Below, one piece after another: positions 36,629-48,103 of a stretch of DNA of 64,000 nt (the stretch's first letter is position 1; each line of letters begins with the position of its first letter). Under the pieces are notes generated by a model, which ran no database searches, was not told where the DNA came from, and saw only the letters and a program-made list of their open reading frames with translations. The position numbers and the translations under genes are program-made. The DNA is from Sipunculus nudus (taxonomy: Eukaryota; Annelida; Sipuncula; Golfingiida; Sipunculidae): the NCBI GenBank assembly GCA_026874595.1, contig CM049317.1, positions 40,202,401-40,266,400 on the forward strand, written 5' to 3'.

Positions 36629-36795
36629 TCCTCAGCTGAACTTATACCAAAGGAATTCATAGATTACCAGACATACCCAACGAACATCCGATCCTCAGAC
36701 TTGCCTGTTTGGGTTGCTGCTCTCTCACTGCTAAGTAGTACTCTCAGCCATGGCATTTCCACTGTCTTATGGCGATTTGTGGAGCCTGGTCCATG
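36629..36795 (+). repeat. 167-bp spacer copied from sequence 3' of the Helentron
   Basis: TCCTCAGCTGAACTTA through GGCGATTTGTGGAGCCTGGT matches 39617-39827 in the same orientation (the downstream copy carries an extra internal duplication). It separates the two helicase copies. Translation continues across it without homology to helicases and reaches a stop at 36845-36847. Confidence 0.85.
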
Positions 36796-38708
36796 CTTTC
36801 AATATTGGTGGCATGACAATACATTCTGCTTTATTGCTGCAAACTAGGAAGTATGGTACTGATCACATTTCTTTTGACAAATTGAACACATTGAGGTCGA
36901 AACTGGAAAATCTGTAGTTGTTAATCATTGACGAAATTTCGATGGTTGGATCAGATATGTTATTTGACATCCACAAACGCCTCAACAAAATAAAAGGCAT
37001 ATCGGGCGATTCAGTCTTTGGAAATGTTTCAATTTTGGCAGTCGGAGATCTATATCAGCTTCCTCCTGTATTACAGTCCCACATCTACCAGCCTGTTAAA
37101 GATCCTGTCGAAAGACTACAAGGGAATCTATGGAAAGAGAACTTCCATCTACATGAATTGGACGAAGTTATACGCCAGAAGGGTGATTCTGCGTTTGCTG
37201 AAATGCTTTGTCGCATTAGAGTTGGAAACCATACTAAAGCTGATATATCCTTATTAGCATCCCGACAGATTCCTGAAGACGATCCAGATTATCCGCATGA
37301 TGCTTTGCACGTGTTTGCCTACAACTGCGACGTTGATCAGAGAAACTTGACGAAATTGAAAGAACTAGAACCAAATGAAAACAATCTTACGTACATTCAT
37401 GCATCGGACGATAAAAGAGACAGCACAGGGCAGGTCAACCTACAAAAGATGAACACTTCACAAAAGCGATCAGAAACGGCTGGACTTCATACCGTTCTTG
37501 TTTTGACAGTTGGTGCCAGAGTCATGCTCACATATAACGTGGACACAGCGGATGGTCTTGTCAATGGTGTTATAGGAACAGTGCAGACTATAGTTACCAC
37601 TGCCAACGGAAAGGTAGATGTAATTTTGGTCAAGTTTGATGATGAGGCTGTTGGAAAAAATGCAATATCTACTAGTCACTGGAAACAGGAATACCCAAGT
37701 GGAGTACCTATCAAGAGACATGAAGGGAAATATGAGAAAGGAAATAAGAAAGGAGCTCAAATAGCAAGGAGACAGTTTCCATTAACATTAGCATGGGCAG
37801 TTACTATCCATAAATGTCAGGGTCTAACGGTAGACCAGATCGTTGTGAACACGAGAAAGGCGAAGCGTTTCGGGAAAGGCCAGGCTTATGTTGCATTTAG
37901 TCGTGTAAAGACAATTGAAGGTTTGTACATAGTAAACTTTGATCCTGCTGGAATAAAGAGTGACAAGAAAATCGAAGCTGAAATGGAGAAAATACGACAA
38001 AATACCGTACCAACCGAAGAACTGAAACTGTTGGAATACCAATCCCCTGAGTGGACAATCCTTGGACATTTAAATATACGTTATTTCCTTAACAAGATGG
38101 AGGACCTGCTGCATGCAAGACAAACGCCCATTTTCGATCGTACCGATGTCATGTGTTTCACCGAAACCTATTTAACGTATGAACACAATCTGGATAATTT
38201 TGCAGAAAAATACCAGTACGAGATATTTGGTCGTTGTGTACCTTCCGAACAGAACCACCATGGACAGCACGGACTGATGATATGTGTAAAGCAGAGATTA
38301 CAACCAGAGGAATTGATAGTTGATAACCAGACATTGGAATGTAAAACTGTACAGTTCACAGTGGGACAATCCAAAATGGTTGCGGTTGCTGTATACAGGA
38401 AACCATCATATCCTATTGAACAGTTTTGCCGAAGATTCCGTGCCGTTATATCTTCTTTGAAACTCGATATACCAGTTTTTGTACTAGGGGACTTCAATGA
38501 TGATTTGACTGACCAGAAGGAGACCACAATATCTAAACTGATGAAGGAACTTGGATTTGAACAGTATATAAACAAGCCTACCACAGACAGAGGTACTATG
38601 ATAGACCATATATACCACAACCGCGTGGGCACACAAGAAATAATTACGGATGTTCATGATACCTACTTTTCTGATCACGACATGACATTATGCGGAGTAA
38701 AAACCTAA
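36796..38708 (+). pseudogene. PIF1-type helicase second copy fused to EEP endonuclease
   Basis: 36796-37430 repeats 35994-36628 with about 19 mismatches by eye (roughly 97% identity). CAG has become TAG at 36915-36917, leaving a frame from 36918. Motif V/VI text LAWAVTIHKCQGLTVDQIVV and GQAYVAFSRVKTIEGLY (37790-37930) completes the helicase. The EEP nuclease (endonuclease/exonuclease/phosphatase fold) begins near HLNIR (38068). Its active-site motifs are CFTETYLT (38155), VLGDFNDD (38480), TMIDHIYHN (38597) and SDHDMT (38671), all present. This is the Helentron-type EEP domain, which also resembles nucleases of non-LTR retrotransposons. Walker A is absent from this copy. Confidence 0.88.
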
Positions 38709-39009
38709 TGGATCAAACATGCTAGGGATGGATCCGTGGGGACCGTCCCTGCATAAATCTAATAACATCTATGAAAGCAACTAAAACAAAAATGTATTTG
38801 TATATAAAGAAATACACAATCGGAAATCACTAAAAATTCATATGTTGATGACTATTTTACATTGCTGTGTAGTTTTCCGCGATCTCTCGTCCAGCAACTC
38901 AACAGTCGAGAAACTGGAGCCAGAGGAATCAAGACTCGCAATACTCGATACGACAATTACACACCAATTGTGTGCTGAGGCTCACACTAATTGTGTGCTT
39001 AGGTAAGCT
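38709..39009 (+). other. Helentron 3' flank with repeated downstream module
   Basis: Non-coding. Contains 'ATCTCTCGTCCAGCAACTCA' and CACCAATTGTGTGCTGAGG (38880-38990), which recur after the second decayed EEP copy at 39310-39435 and in part after the third at 40460-40535. Confidence 0.6.
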
Positions 39010-39255
39010 GACATTTGATTTACCAGTATTTGTATTGGAACATTACAATGAGGATTTGACCGAGAAGGAGGGAGCCATTTGACAGAGGAGGAGGAGAGCA
39101 AAGTATCTATATTGATGAAGGAATTCGAATTTGAAGATTATAATTAAGAAGACTATCTGTAGTACAGGTAGGATGATACACCATATTTACCACAACAACG
39201 TTGGTACACGGAAACGTTTTACATATGTTCACTATAATTACTTTTATGATCATAA
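39010..39255 (+). pseudogene. Decayed second copy of the EEP 3' end
   Basis: Collinear with 38456-38690: ACCAGTATTTGTATTGGAAC, 'AATGAGGATTTGACCGAGAAGG', TTGATGAAGGAATTCGAATT, 'CACCATATTTACCACAACAACG' and TTCACTATAATTACTTTTATGA match the segment encoding FVLGDFNDD through SDHD. The active-site GDFN codons and the reading frame are destroyed. Confidence 0.75.
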
Positions 39256-39600
39256 AATAAGAAATACTCATTAGGGATTCACTGGAATTTATACTATTTT
39301 ACTTCGCTGTGTAGTGTTCCGCCTTATCTCGTCCAACAACAAGACAGTCTCCAAACTTGAGCCGGAGGATAACTTGAAATATTCGATATGACCATTTCAC
39401 ACCTGCTAAGGCTTAACACCAATTGTGTGCTGAGGTAAGTATTCCGATAAAAAGAAGCAATAAATAAGATGATTGTGTGGGTGTTGAAGCCATAAACTAT
39501 GGTAAAAAAAAAATATATATATATATAGCCAACATATCTCTTACAATTTTGTATTCATATTTTCTTTCATCTACAGGTTATTAAATCGCTTATCATTCAC
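39256..39600 (+). repeat. Second copy of the post-EEP module and (TA)n tract
   Basis: 39310-39435 repeats the 38880-38990 module. An A-run plus TA dinucleotides lies at about 39505-39530. A pyrimidine-rich CTTTCATCTACAG at 39565-39578 is acceptor-like. Confidence 0.6.
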
Positions 39601-39616
39601 AACGTAGCCTTAAAAT

Positions 39617-39830
39617 GGTCCTCAGCTGAACTTAAAGCAGAGGAATTCATTGATTACCAGACATTCCGAACGAGCAGCAGAGGAATTCATTGATTACCAG
39701 ACATTCCGAACGAGCATCTGATCGTCAGACTTACCTGTTGGGGTAACTGCCCTCTCACTGCTAAGCAGTGCTCAGAGCCATGGCATTGCCACTGTCTTAT
39801 GGCGATTTGTGGAGCCTGGTCCATATAGGA
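39617..39830 (+). repeat. Source-like copy of the 167-bp spacer, with internal duplication
   Basis: Matches 36629-36795. It carries a perfect-looking tandem duplication of about 38 bp (GCAGAGGAATTCATTGATTA ... CATTCCGAACGAGCA) at 39637-39715 absent from the 36.6 kb copy. Confidence 0.85.
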
Positions 39831-40289
39831 TGTGGAAAGTAAATTTGTCTTTTTATTGTGTATTACTGTATAAATTGTTCACTGGACTCACGACCTTAAT
39901 GAAAATCAGCATCTGGTGCTGAATAAGCCATCATGCCAAAGTATCTTTGAAATAAATAAAATGGCATCCCTGCTTTCTGGAGTGCCTCATCGTGCGCCGT
40001 ACACTAAAGGCGCAGTTGGTCGCTTGTGGATGACACATGGTTCGTGTGTAAACTGTTCCACGACCACTGTGTGGGTGGTCTGCGGTGGCCAAGCCAATAC
40101 GCCAGATATGACAGCTATCAGGCGGTGTCGCTCCACCTTAGCAATTGGATTAATAGCCAAAGGAAAATAAAATTATACTATTCAAAGTGGAACAATTCAA
40201 AATCGTGGTTGTTGTACACACAAAACTATCAAACCCTATGGATCAATTGTCCGAAAATTTCGTGCTAATATCTCATATTTGACACTGGA
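39831..40289. other. No gene recognised
   Basis: An 84-codon plus-strand frame at 39916-40170 has no recognisable domain. Confidence 0.4.
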
Positions 40290-40536
40290 TACATCTAGAA
40301 TGATAAAGGAATTGAATTTGAACAACTGATAAAAAGAAGCCGACCAGCCACAGTGGCACGGTGACAAACCATATGTACCAAAACAAAGCTGGTGCATAGA
40401 ACCTGACAGACAGAGGTTATTAATTATACAATTCGTAATGGAACAATCAAAAATGGTCATCCGTCATCTCTCACTCAACAACTCCTTGAGATTCCCCAAT
40501 GTGGAGTCATAGGAATCGGACCCACAGTACTCATTG
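40290..40536 (+). pseudogene. Decayed third copy of the EEP 3' end
   Basis: ATGATAAAGGAATTGAATTTGAACA.. (shown in part), CACCATAT-like 'AACCATATGTACCAAAACAA' and 'GCTGGTGCATAGAA' parallel 38540-38640. The same post-module follows (CTCTCACTCAACAACT, GGAGTCATAGGAATC). More diverged than the 39010 copy. Confidence 0.6.
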
Positions 40537-41973
40537 ACCAATTCTTTGCTTCGATCGTTTTTGCGATTGAACAGAACAAGAAATAAAATATTTTAGTTGG
40601 TCAAAAAGATGTAAACTATTTAACAGCATATTTGTCAGCTAGTCTGACTGATATTTGCATCTACAATTATTTAATTTGCTTAATCTTAATCGATTATAAT
40701 TCAAAACGTAGCCGCTAAATGTGCTGGCTCGAGATGTTTCTCTTCTTTCTGCACTGCTCCTCCCGAAATATCACATTTGATCTTGTTTCTAACCTTTAGA
40801 TCCTTTTGTTTTTGGTTAAACCATTTTAAAATAATTTATTTATCTCTTTTTTAATAAAATTGTGCTGCATACCCCCAAAAGTTTTTAATATTAAAAATGT
40901 AACAATTTTTAATCGTTTATAACTTCTATTTGCATTCTTATATATGAATGTTTATATTTTCGTAGAGAACAAAGTGGCAAACGATAACGTCGACAAAGCT
41001 TCAAGTGGGAATGCCAGAATTACAACGAAGACCCACCTTACCATTCTACTCTGTTGAAGCAGACACTAGAATATGAAGAGTGTACAAACGACAACTTGTA
41101 TCCCTCAAATCAAAGACATAGACAAAGTGAGGTATGGAATCATCCTGACCTCCCAGCCCTACACATATTGACTAAACTTGAAAAGATTGTAGATGGCATC
41201 CCAAGGCAAGTGTAAAAGATCCTACCATTCCAGAAATATTGCGAAAATTGTACCTCAACGCTATCCAAGATGGATGAACATGCCAGGCGGTTACATTGAA
41301 AATCAATGGGATCTCTCCTCAGATATGAGTGATTTTTACACAGAGAAACTCACGGATGGACGCCACAAAATAACTATTTCAGATGGCGCCATAAGTCTGA
41401 AAGAAACAGACGCAGGTACCCAATATCAAAATGGAGGTATCCAAGATCAGTGGACATGCAGAATTTCACGCCGAAATGTCAAAGCAAATCTGAGAAATTT
41501 GCATCAATGTATTCTTTACGTAAACCGTATAAAAGGTGGTTTATAAATAGGTGGCGCCACCTATCTGTTTTTTTCACAAATAGGTGGGCCTACCTATCTG
41601 GTTTACGACAAAGATTGTAATAACTGACAAACATGCAAAATTACAGGCTGCTGCATCAAATCACTCCTGTGATATGTGCATTTTTCACTAAAAACCGTTA
41701 TGTATGGACTCTACGAGAAACCGACTGTAAGTAGCCCCCCCCCCCAGGCTTGTGTATGAGACTTTTTTAGTATCACCAGGCTTGTGTATGACACTTAAAG
41801 ATCAATGGACATACACTATTTCAGCACCATATATTGAACCACACTTTATATATCTGCCATTATCAACACAGGACAAACCCACAGATACACTACACTTAAT
41901 AGTTTGGTGGCTTCAGGCCGAAGTTGGCGCCACAAATCTTTGTCAGTCACGAGTTCTGAACATATGACACAAT
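40537..41973. other. No gene supported
   Basis: A 117-codon plus-strand frame at 41193-41546 shows no recognisable domain, and nearby text repeats itself (ATCAATGG, GATCAGTGGACATGC, GATCAATGGACATAC at 41300-41820), pointing to repeat origin. The 18-bp palindrome ATAGGTGGCGCCACCTAT is at 41547-41564. Confidence 0.45.
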
Positions 41974-42767
41974 TGTTACAGGTATGTTTTATTGTGCACA
42001 GGATTTACATGGCTTGACATGTGTTTGGCTCAGGTCCTGTGCATTGCTATCGGAACCGCACTTGTTGAACTCTGGCCCGCAGAGTGTACAGACAAGGCGT
42101 TCTTTGTAGTTAAGAAGGTTCGGCGCTGTTCATGCGCTGTGGCCGCACGTGTATTGTTGTTGTATTGGAATGTTCAGTTTCTAGAAGCTTCTGGGCTTCG
42201 GGGGGGGGGGGGTAAATCTGTAAAAAGGGGCTGTGTTTGGAGGTGGCAGAAAGGAAAACTCAAGCGGACACTAAAGAATGCTACTTTTTTTTCAGTTTTT
42301 GACCCTACACCGATAATTGCATAGTTAGACATTCTACGGACTTTATACAGATCTTATACAGATTGTCTTCAGTTTGCCTTTGGGATTTTAAATGAACTTC
42401 ACTTTTAGATTACAACAGATTGTCCTCGAGATTTAATTGGAGTATTCACCCGGAGGATTTATTTGAACTGTTCACGTTGATTATTTGTGTTAAAAGACTC
42501 TTGTTGGTCTGTGACAGTTGTGATATCAAGAAATCAACGCCTAGGATCCAGACTCTGTTGATGTACATTGTTGATGTACATTGTTATCATTTTTATGTCT
42601 TAACTACTGTGTAATTATATTGATTTAGTGTATTGTAATGTTAGGGTTGTTCTAAGAATAAATTTATGATTATTTGTTAACATAACATTGACTTCTTTAT
42701 TTATTCCCCTAGACATTTCACGCTGCCTAGTGTTGCGGAATCTAATTTTTTTTTTGTCCCCGTAACA
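41974..42767 (+). mobile_element. Probable LTR (solo or truncated LTR retrotransposon)
   Basis: A 794-bp segment begins TGTTACAGG and ends CCCGTAACA, giving TG..CA termini with 6-bp inverted ends TGTTAC/GTAACA. An AATAAA-like polyadenylation signal (AAGAATAAATTTATG at 42654) lies near the 3' side, as in LTRs. The following GGGTTTGTGCTCGTCACGAA resembles a primer-binding-site leader. No gag or pol frame and no second LTR follow within the window, and target duplication is not clear, so identity is tentative. Confidence 0.4.
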
Positions 42768-43085
42768 AGGGTTTGTGCTCGTCACGAATACGTGATCTGT
42801 AATTATTATGTTCCGTAACAAAAACAATTATGCTGGTCCAGTTTGGTCCAGGCAACTCGGAGGAGTTGCTCCTAGACATGCGATGGAGGCCGAAACCGGG
42901 TGTAAGCAAAGTATCCGCAAAACAAGTTTTGTGAGATACAATAAGCCTACCAGTCTATCCCCTGTGACAAAAAAGGACAAGCTACACACTGAGGTCACTT
43001 AATTAGGTGGGTAAAATTAAAAGGTGAGTGAAAACATGTCATGGGTCGTTTTACTGTAAATCGATATTACTTTTATCTGATCAGG
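42768..43085. other. Possible leader remnant of the LTR element; no gene
   Basis: Non-coding. Contains short inverted text (CAACTCGGAGGAGTTGCTCC near 42852). A second GTAACA at 42815 is an alternative LTR end. Confidence 0.35.
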
Positions 43086-46046
43086 ATTCTTATCATAGCT
43101 GAAAGTAAATTTAAAAATCCAGAACCATTTACACCGAGAAAATAATCCTGCAATCTCAACAATACGTGTATTCTATATCTACAATGTGATTAATATTTCC
43201 CTGTGTTATGCTTAAATACCAATCATTACAATGAACATTTCTCTCATCTTGCAGCTGCTCTTTTCAGATAATCTCCGTGAATTAATCTCCGTCAAATAAT
43301 CTCCGTGAATTAATCTCCGACACAACTATAACGTGAAACGTAAGCTAAATCTAACTTTCAATTCATTTGATTCTTCTCTTATGTCAACAGTATTTGGGCA
43401 CATTGAGAAACTTGACAAATATTTGAAATATTTGTATTAGTTTCAGGATCATAAATGCATGAGAACAGCGGCAGCTTAAAGCGTCGTTCGGAAACAAAGC
43501 GGATCTGATACTACAGGAAGACAAAGCATTCCAGATTACCTGGCCATAACCTGGGACCAAACAGGTGCAAGCTTCTTCCAGTGGTCAATGAACTTGCAAC
43601 AGCTAGTCGCAAAATGGGTTAGTATTTAGTGTACTTTTCACAAACATTGTATACACACAGGAATTTTACAATTTGAAAAATTTACCTTAAACATTAAATA
43701 GAAAAAGCATTTTACTTACGCATGTAATACTAATATATAGGGAAAACAGACCCAATCAAATAGTATGTTACCATCGTATCAGAATAAGCGTAAGCGCAAT
43801 CGATATTTCTAACTGCCTCGATTTGCTTCTTGTGCATGCGATACCAATATATAGGGAAAAAATAACAGTATCCGAGACTCCGCTATATTTCCCTACCCAG
43901 AACGTATGGTCTTTAGAGACAGGGCCTTCCTACTTTTTTTCTTTTCAGGTTCCTTTTCAGTTTTGCTACCGCCCCTGTTACTCTTATGCCGTCAAGATAC
44001 AAGTGTTGCGGAGGCACAACTGTGATTCCATATTGAGCAGTAGGTATCAAACGTTCGGAACGACGACTACCCTTCAAGCTTTCACAAAAACGTTCTGTTC
44101 ATAATTTTGCAGATAAAAGAATCACTTTCGATTAATGATCCTACCTTATTTGTTCCACAAAACAAATGGACATCCCGTATCAGGTATCACAAAATGACAT
44201 TCTTTCAACCAGTTACCAGAACCACTGGTTGTGTCAGGACTACTCACGTACTCTTTACTACTGGTGATTTAAATGGTATAACCTTAGCAGTTATTAAATG
44301 TAGCATATACCAACTGTTGTGGTAATCTTTCATAGCTTAAAAGTAAATTTAAAAATCCAGAAGCTATTAACACCCAGAAAATAATCTTACAATATTCACA
44401 ATACTAGTATTCTATATGAACAATATAATTGATATTACCCTGTCGTTATGCTTAAATAGCAATCATTACATTACGCATTTCAACTTTCAGCTTCTCAATT
44501 CAAATAATCTCCGTGACTTTATCTCTGACAAAACTATAACATGAAACATAAGCTAAATCTTGCTTTATAATTTGTTCGATTATTTTTATGTCAACACTTT
44601 TTGGGCACACTAAGAATCTAAACTTGACAAATATTTGATATATTTGTATTAGTTTCAGAATCAGCAATGCATGAGAACAGCCTGGGGAGACAGCTGCCGT
44701 GAAGCGTAAATTGTCATGGCGGAAGCTTAAAACATCGTTCGGAGACAAAGCAGATCTGATACTACAGGAAGACAAAGCATCCCTGATCACCTAGCCTTAA
44801 CCTGGGACCAAACAGGTGCAAGCTTCTTCCAGAGGACAATGACTCTTGCAAATTGGGTTAGTATTTAGTGTACTTTTCACAAACATTGTATACACACAGG
44901 AATTTTACAATTTGAAAAATGTCCCTTGAACATTAAATAGAAAAAGCGTTTTACTTACACATGTAATACTAATATATGGGGAAAACAGACCCAATTAAAT
45001 GGTATGTTACCATCGTATCAGAATAAGAGCAATTGACTTTCTAACTGCCTAGATTAGTTTCTTGTGCATGCGATACCAACATATAGGGGAAAAACATTAT
45101 ATAGGCGAAAAACAAACTAAAATTAGTATGCTAGCATCTGTTCAATATAAGTGGGATGGCGATTTCTAACTATCTGGGGTTTTCTTTAAATTTTATAACT
45201 GCGGAGAAATCGGTCATATGTATTGTCGAACACCTAAATTATCATGGTTTATATTTAACAGTTTGATTATTTAAAAATAATTCTGCATACCGTGCTTAAC
45301 AAAATACAATATAAGCTTTAAAATATAGTTGCATAGACCGTATAATAACTCATTATAAAACGTAATATAAAGACTAAAATACTTTTTAACAGATTTTAAT
45401 CTCTAACACTCTCCGAGACTCCGCCAGATTTCCCTACACTATACGTATGCTTGTCTTCCTAGACAGGCCTTACTACTATTGATTTTCTTTTCTTTTCAGG
45501 TTCCTTTGCAGTTTTGCTACTGCCCCTGTTACTGTCATATCGTCAAGACAAGTGTTGTGAGATCAACAACTGTGAATCCATATTGAGCAGCACATAAATA
45601 TGTATTTAACGTCTCGGAACGACAACAACCAATCAAGTTCCAACCAATCAAGCTCCCACAAGAACGTTCTGTTGAAAATTTGCAGAAAAATGAATCGCGT
45701 TCTTCGACTGAACCCTACTACCTGCGATTCTTCGACTGAACCCTACTACCTTAGATTGATCCACACAAGAAAGAAATAGACAATCCGTATCGGGTATCAC
45801 AAAATGACTTTTAACCAGTTACCAAAACCACTAGTTCTGTCAGTACTACCAGAACCACTAGTTGTGTCAGTTGTTCTGTCAGTACTACCAGAACCACTAG
45901 TTGTGTCAGTACTACTCACAAACTCTTTACTGCTTTTAATATTATAACCATGGCAGTTATTAACCATAGCATTTACCATAGCAGTTATCAACCATAGCAG
46001 TTATAAACCATGGTTGAAATCATTTACCAACTGTTGTGGTAATTTT
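43086..46046 (+). repeat. Tandem duplication, units of about 1.25 and 1.7 kb
   Basis: Unit 1 (43090-44330) and unit 2 (44331-46046) are collinear: AAAGTAAATTTAAAAATCCAGAA, AATAATCTCCGTGA, 'ACATGAAACATAAGCTAAATCT', TTTGTATTAGTTTCAG, CAGGTGCAAGCTTCTTCCAG, TTAGTGTACTTTTCACAAAC, 'TATACACACAGGAATTTTAC' and CAACTGTTGTGGTAAT. Unit 2 has extra internal duplications (ACCACTAGTTGTGTCAGT at 45830-45915; ACCATAGCAGTTAT at 45950-46010). No gene. Confidence 0.85.
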
Positions 46047-48084
46047 CAACCATTTCTTGATATTATTTTCATGTAAACTACCATATCATTGTTGAATAAA
46101 TTTTGGATATTGATCATCTTCTTGCTTTGTTTTAAATATCCAACTTCTTGCTTTGCTTTAAAAAGATATTTGGGCCTTTTTAAAGCAATCTTTAAAAGAC
46201 CACAGCTTAAATAATTTTCACAACAGCTCTTAATCATCTCGTAATCCTTTATACACCCCCCCCCCTGTCAACCACCGTTCAAAAAGCTCAGCACGATTGT
46301 ACATTCGTATTCTACTCCTTGCAACCGAAACTGGGATGTGTCAATTAACTTTGAATAAATACGGCCTCACATTGCATTTATAACCTATTTGGGTAGAAAC
46401 TTTCGAAATTGGTATCTTTATATTTTTCACAAACCTCACAATGGAAATGCATTGTTCGGTTCTCATGTTGATGCTTTGGGGTGGTAAAGGTATGTTATAT
46501 AATCTTAAAGCCGGTTTATCCATCAAAATCCGGTCAAGTTTATCCAAAATATCAGATTTACTTTCTTCAGAACCTCTAAAATTTTACAATCAACACAGTT
46601 TAATGATCAACACAGTTTAATGATCACCACAAACTTATAGCTAGTTTTTGTCCCTATGCCCTTCCCCCACAACTTAATTTAGAGGACTAGTGTCATCCTG
46701 GTTGTGGAAGTATGTCTTGTCTGTTGGGTGCTTGCACGTTCTTTTGCGACCTAAAATATTTATGGGCCCCACACCCGTAACAGGGACTTCGCCAAAACCT
46801 ACAATCTGTAAGAGTGACTTCGCTAAACCTAACAGTAGATAGGGGGAGGAAGGCAGTTTATCGCCGCACTTGGTTAGGCGGGGAGATTTGTCCCCAACCT
46901 GCCAGGGAAAAGGGGTGGCGCAGTTCCCGGATGGGAGGGGCACGCATGGGTATGGCACATTAAGTCACATTTACTTTTAAAAGTTCTCCTGTATGTCGTC
47001 CAGGTTGTGTTCTTAGTTGTTATAATCTATTGTTGTCAGCCTAGATTATCTATTGTTGTCAGCCTAGTCTGCTTGCTTGTACTTTTGCGACAAAAGTTTA
47101 TGGGCCCGGAATCCAGTTTGTGGCCAAATGGGTAGGTGTATAGTAAATCTCGACGTACAAGGCGGCCCTACTAAAAGGTTCTGCTTATTACTGCATCGGA
47201 TAAACCCTATCCATTCGGATGGACAGATTGACGTCTCCATACAAAGAAGCATTGGGGATTGGACGGGAAGGTATTTGTGGGAACCCTTGGGGTACCAGGA
47301 AATATGGCAGGTCTACCGAGGTTTAAAAAAATTGTACCATAGAGGCCAATTAAGAAATCTGAGATGTAGAGGGTCAGACTAGACAATCATACAACCATAT
47401 ATTGGGGAGAGGAGAACAGGAATGACGTTTAGAGGCAGTATAAGGTGTCTTACTCTAAAGTTCTGGCTAATCGCGTTACACCATATTCTTGAATAACCGT
47501 TTTAAGCCGAAATGTATTTGACGCTATTACATCTGGATAAGAGATCCAAGAACACAGGACATAGAAAAAGTCCCATATGAAAATCACGAGGGGCTTGTGA
47601 TTTAGAAAAAGTCCCATATGAAAATCACGAGGGGCTTTTGAAAATCACGAGGGGCTTTAACAAGACCGATTTAAGGAATGCTTTTGTAACTGGGTATATC
47701 GAAAAGGCATATTGCTGGTAAATATGCTGGTAAAGTCTCAAGAGGGGGTTGGAGATCCGCAAACATGGTAGTAGGTATATGAAAAATGAAAAAGATTTAA
47801 CTATCTTTTAGGTAAAAAATAGAACCACTCATGCTGACATTACCGGGTGTATGGAATTTTCTGATAATCACATCAGTTTAAGAGTCGAAGTGCCATATCG
47901 CGTTAATATACTAAGCCCACGATCACTTCGTACACACGATCACCAACTAACATTTCACAAGCAAAACCATTCACAAACCATATAAACCAATTTACAGGTA
48001 AACCCTACTCAAGATGCACATATTCCCATGACAGTCATACCCATGCTAGTTATCCACCCGACAAGAAAAGTAGACCAGACCACT
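46047..48084. other. No gene recognised; local repeats
   Basis: 46720-46765 and 47080-47105 share TTTTGCGAC and TTTATGGGCCC, an old duplication. 47565-47660 is a short tandem repeat of CCCATATGAAAATCACGAGG. C tracts at 46255. Frames up to 101 codons lack recognisable domains. Confidence 0.5.
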
Positions 48085-48103
48085 TTTATTATTGGTATTT
48101 ATT
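48085..48103 (-). terminator. Polyadenylation signals of the RPA-like gene
   Basis: On the minus strand two AATAAA hexamers (48103-48098, overlapping the stop codon, and 48090-48085) follow directly after the TAA, supporting this as the true 3' end of the gene. Confidence 0.6.

Larger units (their letters stand above)
30218..40536 (+). mobile_element. Decayed Helentron (Helitron2-type rolling-circle transposon)
   Basis: The protein remains run in Helentron order: coiled-coil and Cys-rich region, OTU protease, Rep/HUH nuclease with two tyrosines, PIF1-type helicase, then a C-terminal EEP nuclease. The EEP module and the OTU domain separate Helentrons from canonical Helitrons. Inactivation is clear: at least four frameshifts, an in-frame stop, and an internal duplication. 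Element ends are not defined; the limits given enclose the upstream arrays and the last decayed EEP fragment. No downstream CTAG hairpin end was assigned with confidence. Confidence 0.85.

Noticed and set aside
38744-38775. Helitron-type 3' hairpin (GGGA CCG TCCC near 38738) as the Helentron end
   Set aside because: Stem is only four pairs and no CTAG follows at the right distance; decayed EEP copies continue beyond it.
41193-41546. 117-codon plus-strand frame
   Set aside because: No family resemblance; nearby sequence repeats itself, suggesting a repeat remnant.
41992-42324. 110-codon plus-strand frame
   Set aside because: Lies within the candidate LTR and crosses a G tract; no domain.
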